Of a stretch of 64,000 nucleotides of DNA, positions 23,302 through 32,848 are shown in pieces. The notes under the pieces are model-generated. The model was not told the DNA's origin and did no database searches. It worked only from the letters and a program-made list of their open reading frames with translations. The translations under genes were made by a program, and so were the position numbers. Numbering within the stretch: the first letter of the stretch is position 1; each line of letters opens with the position of its first letter. This DNA comes from Mortierella sp. BCC40632 (taxonomy: Eukaryota; Mortierellomycota; Mortierellomycetes; Mortierellales; Mortierellaceae), in the NCBI GenBank assembly GCA_011634665.1, contig WAEK01000021.1:484501-548500 (forward strand), given 5' to 3'.

Positions 23302-24800
23302 TTAACGACCAGTGGTGGTGGTGGTAGTGCCTCGAACAGCATCTGAGGCATTGTAAGCTGCATTGCTGACAGACTGCGCGGTATTATGCGCAGCGTTCGA
23401 GACAGAGTCCACAACACCTGCTCGTGGCTGGGTGTTATAGGCATTCGCATTGTAGGTCGCAGCACCTGTGGGGGACTGGACTCCCGTACCTGTAACAGAT
23501 GGACTCATGCTTGAACTGTACTGGGCAGTGGTCGCAGCTGGGTCGACTCCTTGATTATAATAGCTTGCCGTAGTCGCTGGGTTGGTTGTGTATGAAGCCG
23601 CACCCGCTGGCATACTTGGATTACCAACAACGTTATAAGACGAGGAACTAGTCGCTGCTCCAGCAGGCACCGATTTGACAACAACAGGCTCAATCTTCTC
23701 CGTCACGACAGTTCGGATGGGAGCTCGGCCATTTGGATCAGTACCCGGCTGGGTGTAGATGGTATGCTCACTTCGCTTCTTGCGCCAGCAGATTCCCAAT
23801 AGGATCGCTAGAGCTGTCGCAGCCAAGATACCAAGGACAATACCGGCAACAGCGCCGCCAGAGACGTGGCTGTTTTCGCTGTTCACAGGAACATACTCGT
23901 CTGGATTATTTTGGATTGGTGCTGCCGTGGCACCAGGGAACGTCGAGGTACCGCTCAAGATGGTAGGCTGGTCCGAGACCCAAGTCGTCGTTCCACCAAC
24001 AATCGTGGTACTTCCAACAACAGGAGTCGCACCCACGATGCGAGTCACACCCGAAACGTCTGTTGGCTGGCCACCATAGTACGTTGTGCCACTGACGATT
24101 CGAGTTGCAGCATCGATGGCAGTGCCGCCGCTCGGTGCAAAGGTTTGCGTTCCCTGACCTGGGCGGTATTGGTTCGGGTTTCCATACGGGTTAACGAGCC
24201 CCGCACCACCGCAGCGACGGATGAGGCCCTCGACATTGACCGAGTTCTAAAGACAGGGAAAGAGTTATGTGCCATTGATGAATATCGTATTAGAGCAGGA
24301 CTGTGTTTGGAGAGAAAATTGAATGCATTTCACAGGTTTCTTTCCTACCTCATAGAAAGTGGTTCGGTTACGGCGGCACATACAAGCCGCATAGTTGTTG
24401 ATATAGTCCTGGTTGCACTGCCTGGCATTGCACTGTTCAACATTCACATTGGGGTTGCTACAGACCACTGCACATTATATCAATAAGAAAAGAAGAAACA
24501 AAGCATCGTAGGAGTGTTCAGTGGAATATAGAAGGGAAAGGATGGTTACTTTTGACTGAAGCTGAGTGGGAGTTGAGGGGGGGGCAACACATCCACACCC
24601 ACATCCACATCCACATTCACAACTGAATAGAACATCCGTTGTAGATCTTAGGTGCGCGATTATATCGGATAGGAGTCTCTCTTACATGGAAAGACGCTGA
24701 TGTCGCGGCAGGCTTGGTTGACGGCACTAGTGTCGGGACATTCATAGGCAGAGACGGTGACAACTGCAGCAAGCGCTGCAGTGACAAGGATGGTCTTCAT
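23302..24800 (-). CDS. Single-pass cell-surface protein, Cys-rich ectodomain, function unknown
   Basis: Exons (minus) 24800-24686, 24467-24349 and 24246-23302, 392 aa. A signal peptide (MKTILVTAALAAVVTVSAYE) is followed by a Cys-rich module (ECPDTSAVNQACRDISVF, then VCSNPNVNVEQCNARQC, YAACMCRRNRTTF, and RRCGGAGL). A Gly/Thr-rich repetitive stalk contains TRIVSGTTYYGG, TRIVGATPVVG and STTIVGGTTTW. One transmembrane helix follows (GGAVAGIVLGILAATALAI), flanked by RKKR, and then a cytoplasmic tail of about 150 residues rich in Tyr, Ala, Ser and Thr. This is the architecture of fungal wall-stress or adhesin-like surface proteins, but I recognise no named domain. The first intron (24685-24468) holds a GGATGT-type repeat and is the least certain junction. 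The next two minus-strand genes upstream also encode secreted proteins. Confidence 0.75.
24590..24622 (-). repeat. GGATGT/GTGGAT-type short tandem repeat in intron
   Basis: Imperfect six-base repeats (CACATC on the plus strand) within the first intron of the single-pass surface-protein gene. Confidence 0.8.
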
Positions 24801-25618
24801 TGTTTGTCTGTCTTGGAATTAATATCGAACACCAAGTTGGCGCAATAGATAGAGGATGATGGTGATAAGAGTTAAGAGGAGGTAAAGATTAGGTTGAGCT
24901 CAATGGTCGAAAAGATGGACGAGTCTGGCGAAGAGAAAAACAGAAGGGTGGTATTATGACAAGAGTGGGAACCAGGCAGGAAAGAGACAAAGAGTGGCAG
25001 AAAGGTGGCGAAGGGAACGCTGGGTTAAATATGAGCTAAAAGAGACCCCTCGACAAACCGATACTTCAGGGATGTATTTCTTTAGTCACTGTGTTCAATG
25101 CAAAAAAAAAAAAAAAGTGAGTCGCGTTGTGAAAACTTTTTTTTTTTTTTCCTTTTGCCTCACGCGCACTCTTTAAGACATTTCTCTCTCCCTCTTGCTC
25201 ATGCCTAACGCAAGCGGTTTTATATTCCTGATCCAACCACTGAAGGGTCTTTCTCTCCGAGTCGTGACCGTCGCTTTGCATGAATCGAGTCCCAGAGAGA
25301 TGGGTTCTGTTTGATATGACTCTCCCTTTCAGGTTTACGAGACATAAAGTGAGTGAATCACTATCGTTGGCCCGTTCGCCGTTCCATCCGATATTCAGTC
25401 AAAAGAGATGTGTAGGCTAAAAAAAATGCGTAATAGCTGTTGTTACTTTTATTTGGAGCTATATAACTAGGGACTCTCCAGCTCGCAATAAGACGAGCCT
25501 GAACGAGCCCCGCGTAAATCAAAAAAGACGACATTCCTTCTAGAGGTCCCTTGCGCGACATGAGAGAGCGAGTCTAGGTCACACTCATTACTGTATCCCG
25601 TTTCTGCCTCTGGTGATC
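24801..25618. other. Intergenic region with no gene seen
   Basis: Carries the promoter of the surface-protein gene and the 3' flank of the small secreted precursor. It has A and T runs near 25100-25150 and no supported coding exon. Confidence 0.55.
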
Positions 25619-25900
25619 TTAGGGGCTAAGAACTTTGACGTTCTGGACATTCGCATTCACTGGGGCCTTGACACAGATCTTGTTGTTCTTGACAACAGTG
25701 TCAACGAGGCCACGCTTGCGCATCTGGCGCGAGGGCGTGCCAGCGGACTCGGCATTAAGGCCCTTGTGCGATGCTGGGACTGCATTGGCTGGCCTGTTGT
25801 ACGTCTCCATCTCGTGAGAGTCGGCACCCTTGGGCTTGTGTGGGGCGGCTTGGGCAAGAGCAAGGACGGCGAACAAAGCGATGACAATTGAGACCTTCAT
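25619..25900 (-). CDS. Small secreted precursor with Kex2-type site
   Basis: Single exon, 93 aa, from ATG at 25900 to TAA. The signal peptide is MKVSIVIALFAVLALAQA, cleaved before AP. A hydrophilic pro-region (residues 19-63) ends in QMRKR (Arg-Lys-Arg at 61-63), a strong Kex2/furin-type processing signal. Cleavage would release a 30-residue C-terminal peptide starting GLVDTVVKNN, containing a single cysteine (Cys76) and ending in LSP. The signal peptide closely resembles that of the repeat precursor 1.8 kb upstream, suggesting shared origin or a shared secretion route. A TATAAAAAG element lies about 110 bases upstream. No family is recognised; a small secreted peptide hormone, effector or RiPP-like precursor is possible but unproven. 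Confidence 0.75.
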   Translation of the reverse strand: MKVSIVIALFAVLALAQAAPHKPKGADSHEMETYNRPANAVPASHKGLNAESAGTPSRQMRKRGLVDTVVKNNKICVKAPVNANVQNVKVLSP

Positions 25901-27680
25901 GATGATTGTTGGAAAGAGTAAGAAATGGAGTGGATGAGTGAGATGTGGTTAGGAGTGAAAGAGAAAGATATTGTGTGTGTTTGTTTTTGTATGCTGGAGG
26001 CGGAAGCTTTTTATAGGTGAGTTGTGGAAGTGGATGTCAAGTGAAGATTCAGAGAGCCAGGACCGGGCTCCCCTTTTATAAAAAGGAAAAAGGATGGCAA
26101 ACTGGGATCCGGAATGCTAAGAGCGAGATTAGGATGTGTTCGCTGTTACCAGACGGTTGTGCATTCTTGATCTCCAATGCTTAGCCCAACTACCATGAAT
26201 AGAGAGCGCTCGCACTGGATCTAGAAGGAAAGGACTACCCCACGAATAGTATCCAAAGAAGGAGAACATAAAACGCGCGAACGGGAGTCGGCTAGTTCGT
26301 CTTCTTTGCAAATGCAGGTTAAGGAGTCTGCTTGGGGGAACGTAAGGGAGAGAAGGTGACAGTGCGTGGGGCCGCGTGTGAAAAAGGGGATCTGGGAAAT
26401 TTTCATTTTGGTCTACGATCCTTATTGTTCCTTGCAGGTCCTCCAAACCTCTCATGGGAGATAGAACAACCAAGGGGGTGGAAGGTGAAAGGATCCTAAC
26501 ACAGACAAATCGATCTATAACAAGCGACACTCCTGAGAGGGGAAACATCCTTGTGAAATCAAAAACCAGAAGAGCTGCCGAACGCAGTTCCCTATCAAGA
26601 ACAGAGAGGAGAAAGGATCGCATTTTATTAATACCATCTTGCCGTCTTGAGAGCTAAGATGACCAACGCCCTCTCGCTGAAGGAAGGACAGCGGACGACA
26701 TGCCAAGCGCTGAACTGTAGATGGGTTCTTTCAAGGAGAGAGACTGACGAAAAGAGATGGATTGGAGATGGTGAGTGTCCTCTCAGTTGCCGATTTAACC
26801 AATTTACTACACCTGCCATCTCACCTGGACTTGTCAACGCCTATGTGCGATTCACGAGGGTCATGAGGACAGAAAGGGAGATTGCACAGTGAGATTGACA
26901 AGATACGCGATCGTCTACTAAGATACAAGATACCGCCTAGACGCTTACTCTCATTTTAATAACCTGCACCCAAAGACTTGAATAGAGGAGAGGTTACTTG
27001 TCGCCCACCGACTCTGGTCGTCCACTTTGGATAGCAGACAAACCGCCTGACTTGCATTCCCTTCCCCTCCCCTGTTTTCGCCGTAAGAATTCTCGGGTTG
27101 GCATGATGTCTCAGTGAAACAAGTGCCGTGGCTATGACCCAATTGAAGTTGCTACTGATCTAGTGACATCCCAAACAACAACAATACCTGCCCTGCATGC
27201 CTGATTTTGGTTTGTGGTCTGGGATCCCTTTTAGACAGTTGGGTAATATGTTTGGGCACATTGACATGAGCTGCTTTTCTATAGTACCATTATTAGGGCA
27301 ATATACATGAACCAAAAGTAATTGCCAAGACTGATGAGGTCTCCACTGCCAAAGCTCCCGAGTCCACGCCTGTGTCAATGGCAGGCACCATTCAGGAAGT
27401 TTTCGGCTTGACTCTTAGCACTACATTCTCACCCTGAGAGCACCCCGCTTTTCAACTCTTCTTCAAACCAAAAGCAACGCTAGACATGGCAGGGATATTG
27501 GTTCTCTATCGTTAGTGGGCTTGGCATATCTTTCAATGCCAGTAACTTCATATGATATTGCTCGATGTATTTGAATGTGAGATTGCTAGAGCTATGTATT
27601 GAATATGTATGAACCCTATATACGAGTAGAAGTTATGTTCTGAGGGCGCGCTTGGTCAAGCGCTGTAGCCACTACTTGTC
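25901..27680. other. 1.8-kb region between the two secreted-precursor genes
   Basis: Contains the promoter of the small secreted precursor, including a TATA element, and the 3' flank of the repeat precursor. Short open frames occur on both strands but none has a motif or supported splice structure. No gene seen. Confidence 0.5.
26006..26015 (-). promoter_or_regulatory. TATA box of the small secreted precursor
   Basis: TATAAAAAGC on the minus strand about 110 bases before the ATG at 25900. Another A/T-rich element lies near 26076-26090. Confidence 0.55.
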
Positions 27681-28373
27681 CTAGCGTCTCTTCAGATCGC
27701 CCTCGCCACCCTCCTCCTCTGGCTCTTCACCACCTTCCTCTGGCTCCTCGCCACCTTCCTCTGGCTCTTCGTGACTCTTGCGTTTCTTGAGATCACCTTC
27801 TCCACCTTCCTCCTCTGGTTCTTCACCACCTTCCTCTGGCTCCTCGCCACCCTCCTCTGGCTCCTCGTGGCTCTTGCGTTTCTTGAGGTCACCTTCTCCT
27901 CCTTCCTCCTCTGGTTCTTCACCACCTTCTTCTGGTTCTTCACCACCCTCCTCTGGCTCTTCGTGGCTCTTGCGTTTCTTGAGGTCACCCTCGCCACCCT
28001 CCTCTTCTGGCTCTTCACCACCTTCCTCTGGCTCCTCACCACCTTCCTCTGGCTCTTCGTGACTCTTGCGTTTCTTGAGATCACCTTCTCCACCCTCTTC
28101 CTCTGGTTCTTCGCCACCTTCCTCTGGCTCTTCACCACCCTCCTCTGGCTCCTCGTGGCTCTTGCGTTTCTTGACTTGGAATGACGAGCGACCAAGGGCA
28201 GGTTGGCCTCGCTTGACAATAGAGATGCTTCGACCGGCAATGGAGCGACTCAGGTCCTGAACATTGGAAATTCCTGAAAGTTCCTTAGTTAAAATCTCGG
28301 GTCCGACAGGGACAGGGGCAGCTTGAACGAGGGCCGTGGCCGCAAGGAGGGCAAGGATTACAGAGACCTTCAT
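27681..28373 (-). CDS. Kex2-processed repeat protein (five identical repeats)
   Basis: Single exon, 230 aa. Residues 1-18 (MKVSVILALLAATALVQA) form a signal peptide. A pro-region follows to residue 70, with a dibasic site VKR at 53-55 and KKR at 68-70. Residues 71-230 are five tandem 32-residue units beginning KSHEEPEEGG and ending GGEGDL plus KKR (KRR in the last). Each unit contains the sub-repeat EEPEEGG twice and EEPEEEGG once. Cleavage after each dibasic site, with trimming of basic residues, would release five identical acidic 29-residue peptides. This is the design of fungal KEP precursors, which include mating pheromones, repellents and ribosomally made cyclic peptides. No Cys or aromatic residue lies in the unit, arguing against known cyclised types. 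All repeat differences are silent apart from that final site. TATA box 133-140 bases upstream. The mature product's role is unknown. Confidence 0.88.
   Translation of the reverse strand: MKVSVILALLAATALVQAAPVPVGPEILTKELSGISNVQDLSRSIAGRSISIVKRGQPALGRSSFQVKKRKSHEEPEEGGEEPEEGGEEPEEEGGEGDLKKRKSHEEPEEGGEEPEEGGEEPEEEGGEGDLKKRKSHEEPEEGGEEPEEGGEEPEEEGGEGDLKKRKSHEEPEEGGEEPEEGGEEPEEEGGEGDLKKRKSHEEPEEGGEEPEEGGEEPEEEGGEGDLKRR
27684..28163 (-). repeat. Five 96-bp coding tandem repeats
   Basis: Five in-frame units of 96 bp encode the repeated peptide. Units differ from each other at several third codon positions but not in the encoded 29-residue core; only the final dibasic site differs (KRR instead of KKR). 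Confidence 0.93.
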
Positions 28374-29567
28374 TGTGTAATAAGAAGAGTTGGGGAGTAG
28401 GAAGAAGAAGAGATAATAAAAACCAATGTAGTGAATAAGAAACAAACTGTTGTGCTGTGGTGAGATGGAGGAAGAATATCGGGAATCGGACCTTTTGCTC
28501 ATGGGTTTTTATATCAGTGTCGGCGGTAGAGTAAAGAAAGAGGAAAGGCTAGGGCGTCTAGTACGCTAGGGAAAAGTGCTTTGACCGGGCGAGCCAATCC
28601 AAATGGTAGGATACAGCATCTGCCTGAACCGTCAATGATACACTCACTTTTCAGTCCGCAAGTATCAGGGAATAAAAGTGGACGGCACGAAGAGGAAAGA
28701 TACAGTCCAAGGGGGAGGAGAAAGGAGGGATGGAGGCAAGGAAGGAGGAAAGGAAGAGTGAGGGACCCGTGTAAGCGCCAGGCCAAGAGAGAGGAAGGAG
28801 GAATAAGAAACACCCAACCAGCATCCGAGTTGTTAGCATGCACATTTAGCTTTTCAGGGTTCTGTTCTTGGTCCGAACTAGGTTTCAACCGACCAGGAGA
28901 GAATCGAGAGGAGAGGGGGATCCAAGTTGACTCTAGACACCTGCCGAAACCAAAGGATTGCGGTCAGTATAGGCAACCAATGTCGACACAAGCGGGACTA
29001 GAGTGCCCATGTCCCGGGACACTGGGGCCCAGAGTGCAGAAAGGAAGCTTCTCCCGTAGGCACGCTGATGCTAATTCTAACTGATGTGTAATGCAGGTAA
29101 TACAAAATCCCTCCACAAATGGTCTGTGCGTAAAGAGACTGCAAGTCAATGAGTCAATGTAAACGCAACACTCGACCAGGAAGCATATCCAAGGACGGGC
29201 GTTGGTCACTGACTTTGTACTTGCAAAACAATAGGCTGAGAGTGCACGGCCATGTCGGGGCCATATCTGGGCTAGGCAGGGGTCTAGCCGGTCATTTGTC
29301 GATCTGCTGTGGAACGACAGTCGTGTGGATGGTCAAGAAAAAAATCTCTGCGTCGGTATCGGCCGAGTGCGATTCCGTGGGTCTCGCTTAATAGACAAAC
29401 GAGATCGTCTCGCAACCCACTCACTTCTCTCTCTTGCCTTTTTTTTTTTACTGCTTACTTTTCTCTCTCCAACCTCACCCCCCACTTTCACTCCTGGTCC
29501 CACTCGGCCTTACTCTTCTTCTTTCTGTCCTTGTCTTGATTGCTCGGCCGTGTGTACTCTTGCCAGG
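28374..29567. other. Divergent promoter region of the repeat precursor and the F-box gene
   Basis: Shared upstream region of the minus-strand repeat precursor and the plus-strand SAF1-like gene. Contains the precursor's TATA element, a purine-rich stretch (28690-28800) and pyrimidine-rich sequence just before the F-box gene start. An open frame at 28581-29084 is not supported as a gene. Confidence 0.5.
28506..28513 (-). promoter_or_regulatory. TATA box of the repeat precursor
   Basis: TATAAAAA on the minus strand, 133-140 bases before the ATG at 28373, similar in position to the element of the related small precursor. Confidence 0.55.
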
Positions 29568-32500
29568 ATGGATTCATGTCAGGACCAAAGGCTACACGCC
29601 AGCCCCTCTTCGGAAAAAGACGCTTGTTCGCCACAGCCAGCTAAGGCAGGGACCTTGCTCACCTCTAGCGTTATATCTACTACACCGACTACTGCACCTT
29701 CAGACCAGAGTCTCCTTCTCCGCCTACCACTCGAAATCCTGGTGGGCGAGATCTTGGCAACACTGGACCTGCGGGATCTGGGAACGATGGCGTGCGCGTG
29801 TCGTTTTTTTGCGGGACTTCAACAATCCGAGTATCTCTGGCAAAAAAAGTTTAGCTTTGACTTTCCATCCATTTACACAACCTGGTCTACGACTATGCGC
29901 CAAGTAGGCTGGCGTCGTGTCTATCAGGCCATGGACCGAGCAGAAGTCTATTCATGGGGTAGGCCGCACTAACAACACCGTAGAGGGGATAAGAGAGCGT
30001 CTTCACAAATGCTTTAGCTCCTTGACTACAGCCACAGGGGAGGCTGTTTACGTGGGTGAAAGGAGGCGGGAATTGTTGAAACGGTCGAATACAAAGCCTC
30101 TTCACGGCCCACGTTCACATCATGAATCTCCTCACCTTTCTTTCCCTTTTTTTTTATATATAATTTATAGGAAATAATACAGACTGTCGATTGGGGTACG
30201 GAAGGACGCCTCGGAGACTGTATGAGAGTGTACCGAAAAGGATTCGAAAGTTAGATGGGGTTGGAATTGTTTGCTTGGCTGCTTCGGGATGGGGCTGTCA
30301 TGCCTTGGACAAACAAGGCAATGTCTGGTCATGGGGTCGTAAGTGTACTGCCACTACTATTCTCTCCCACCGATACCTGTACTCCATGTCCAAATTTTAC
30401 TACTGGCACCACTGGTGATAGCAAACTAAGAGCGCATCAAAACTGTTTTAGGGATTATGGAAACAAATGGGATAAGGCCCGATGCAGTGCCAAGGATGCT
30501 AAAACGACCTCTGGATGTGGTTCAGCTAGTGGCTGGAAGACAAGTCATTCTTGCCAGAGACCAGTACGGGAAGGTGTGGCAATGGTGTCGCGAAAACAAA
30601 GTGGTTGAGGTCACCTTTGGCCCACTAATCACTATTCCCCATCGTAACAGCAGCAATGACGATATTGACAGTGGAGATAGAAGAAGTAGCACAAAGACCG
30701 AACTTGGACATCTAGAACCCAATGTGGATGGGGACGATCCTGTGGTCAGTATCTCTGCTGGATGGGATATTTGTGCTGCTCTCACACGGTCTGGCAAGAT
30801 CTACACCTGGAGACCTCCACTGACAGCCGATGGGCGGTACCAGTTTCGAGTTCATGTGACTGATGGAGTATCTCTGCAATCTCAGGGTGCAATCGGATAC
30901 GAAGCAGCAGCACTAGATGGTGATCGGTTCATCCGGATAGCTGCCGGGACAGACTTTGTGATTGCTGCGACTCGAAAGGAGCGAGTTTTTATCTTTCGAA
31001 GGAGAGATTCGATTCACTATGGACCCGAAGACGACTATCTGACGAATGGTACTCAGTTAGACAGGATTGTTATTGAGGCAGCGGTTGAGAACCCATCTCA
31101 GGAAAGAGTTGTTGAGGTTCGCGGAAGGATCCTGGGCGAGGGACTTTACTTGCCCATCTTCTCCGAAGCACTTGCACATACGATAACAGAGACATATGAA
31201 GAACAAGAGCAGACTGAGCGGCGTAGGCGTCATCACCAGCACCAGCACCATCTCTATCGTCAGCATCATCGTCGTCATTCGTCCCATCATCCATGCACGC
31301 CCACTTTTTTCACCATGGCTGGCAATGGCCTTCAGGGGCATCTTGGCTCTGCAAAGGAAGAGTGTGACAAGGATAAGTTCAATTTTGGATCGAGTCGCTA
31401 CCCATACCCTTCTCTCTATCAACATTTGCATCGAGATCATTACAGCGCTTACCCTACTCTGAGCCGCCACACGGGTCCGCCTATGATACCGGCTCTATCA
31501 TCCGTGTCATCAACCTTCTCATACCCTATTTCCGTCTCTGCAGGTTTCAAAAGTTTTGCTATCCATCGTGGCTCGGGAAAGGCGCTCTTGGGTAAAGATG
31601 ATGTACAGGCTGAAACCCTTCCTGTAGTTGTCGAGAGACTGCACTCAAACGCTTGCCAGGTGTCATTTGGCGACCATCACCAGGGACTTTTGACTGATGA
31701 TGGACTCTTGCGAACCTGGGGCTCCTTCAGCGATGGCGCTCTCGGACAAGGTGATCTGAGGACTGGGTGTCCAATACCGACGGTTGTCGAAGGTCCTTTG
31801 AGGAATAAGTTTGTGATCCAGGTGGGAATGGCGGGCTGGCAGAGCGTCTGTCTAGCGATCGATCTAAACGATGATAAGTACAATCGGGAGAGGGAGCATC
31901 CCGGACACCGACATTTTAGCACCTCCTTGAGCTCAGCGGACGACGGGCGAGCTGACGATGGATACTTCAGTCTCAGTAGCTCTGATGGTAACGCCAGCCA
32001 TGGCAATGGAAGCAGCAGTAGTGGCGAGAACAGCAGCAGCGGTGACCAAAGAAGTCCCAACGATAGTAGTGGCAATGAAAGTCTGGATAGCAGTAGTGGC
32101 AGTGATGATGGAGAGGACTGGCTGTTGCCTGGCACTCTCTCCGGAACCCAGACAAAGGCTTCAGCGCCAATATCAGTTTATTACTCGTCAGCGCGCCATA
32201 CTCCCACAATAGTCCATTCGTCCTACAAGAACTATGCACCCCGGTGCTGTGTAAGATGTTCCCTGTTGGCCACCAGCCCGTATGAACATCGACAAGGAGG
32301 AAGTGGTGGAGGTGGCAAAGAAGGAGGATCAAGACCGCCCATCTCAAGAAAGAGAAGCCACTCGATGGTTGAAAAGCTGCGTGAGGGAAGCAACGGCTAT
32401 ACCGGTAGCGCTAGTAGTAGTGGTAGTGGCAGTAGCAGCATGGCCAACGGCCGTGTCTACTTCAGCAAAGCACCACCGATCATGACCGTGACACGGCTAA

Positions 32501-32610
32501 ACCCCACACTCACGGTATACGAGCCTGTTCGGGACAGTGAGGCCACAGTTTCGGCTTTGGCAGCACGCAAGGCTGGGAGAGACCCAATAATGACTCCTCA
32601 ACGGCTGTGA
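29568..32610 (+). CDS. SAF1: F-box and RCC1-repeat protein (SAF1-like SCF substrate receptor)
   Basis: Exons 29568-29958, 30171-30338 and 30452-32610, 905 aa. The F-box is at about residues 47-90 (LRLPLEILVGEILATLDL, then ACRFFAGLQQSEYLW). It is followed by RCC1-type blades: VYSWGGNNTDCRLGYGR across the first intron, NVWSWGRI across the second, then GKVWQWCREN, and near the C-terminus DDGLLRTWGSFSDGALGQGD. This pairing matches yeast Saf1, an SCF ubiquitin-ligase adaptor that targets adenine deaminase Aah1 in quiescence; whether the same target applies here is unknown. A histidine-rich insertion (RRHHQHQHHLYRQHHRRHSS) lies at about residue 430, and a Ser/Gly/Asp-rich region at about 660-720, both outside the recognisable blades. 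The start ATG sits shortly before the conserved F-box and after a pyrimidine-rich leader. Confidence 0.85.
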
Positions 32611-32848
32611 GACGGGCAACACGCTTGTGTTCTCCTTTGGGGCAAACCTTGTGAGAACGCGGGAGATCCTTTGTGTGTGTCGTGCCTGATGAAGGATTCC
32701 CTTTTTTTCCTCTTTTTTTTTCTTCTTCATTTCTTTCTCATCCATTAAACCATTTCATCCATTTCATCTCCTTCACCGGTTCCATACCCCAGCACCAGTG
32801 TGTAGGAACGTAGTTACTCCAGTGTTGCGAACAGTCCGCTCAGGATAC

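Noticed and set aside
27684..28163. CRISPR array
   Set aside because: Regular repeats, but they are contiguous, without spacers, coding in one frame and in a eukaryote.
27771..28184. Plus-strand Leu/Phe/Trp-rich frame over the repeat precursor
   Set aside because: Antisense of the EEPEEGG repeats; hydrophobic only because of the complement of acidic codons, and without a signal or start context.
28581..29084. 167-codon frame in the divergent promoter region
   Set aside because: No motif, composition unlike neighbouring coding exons, and lies in the promoter between two well-supported genes.
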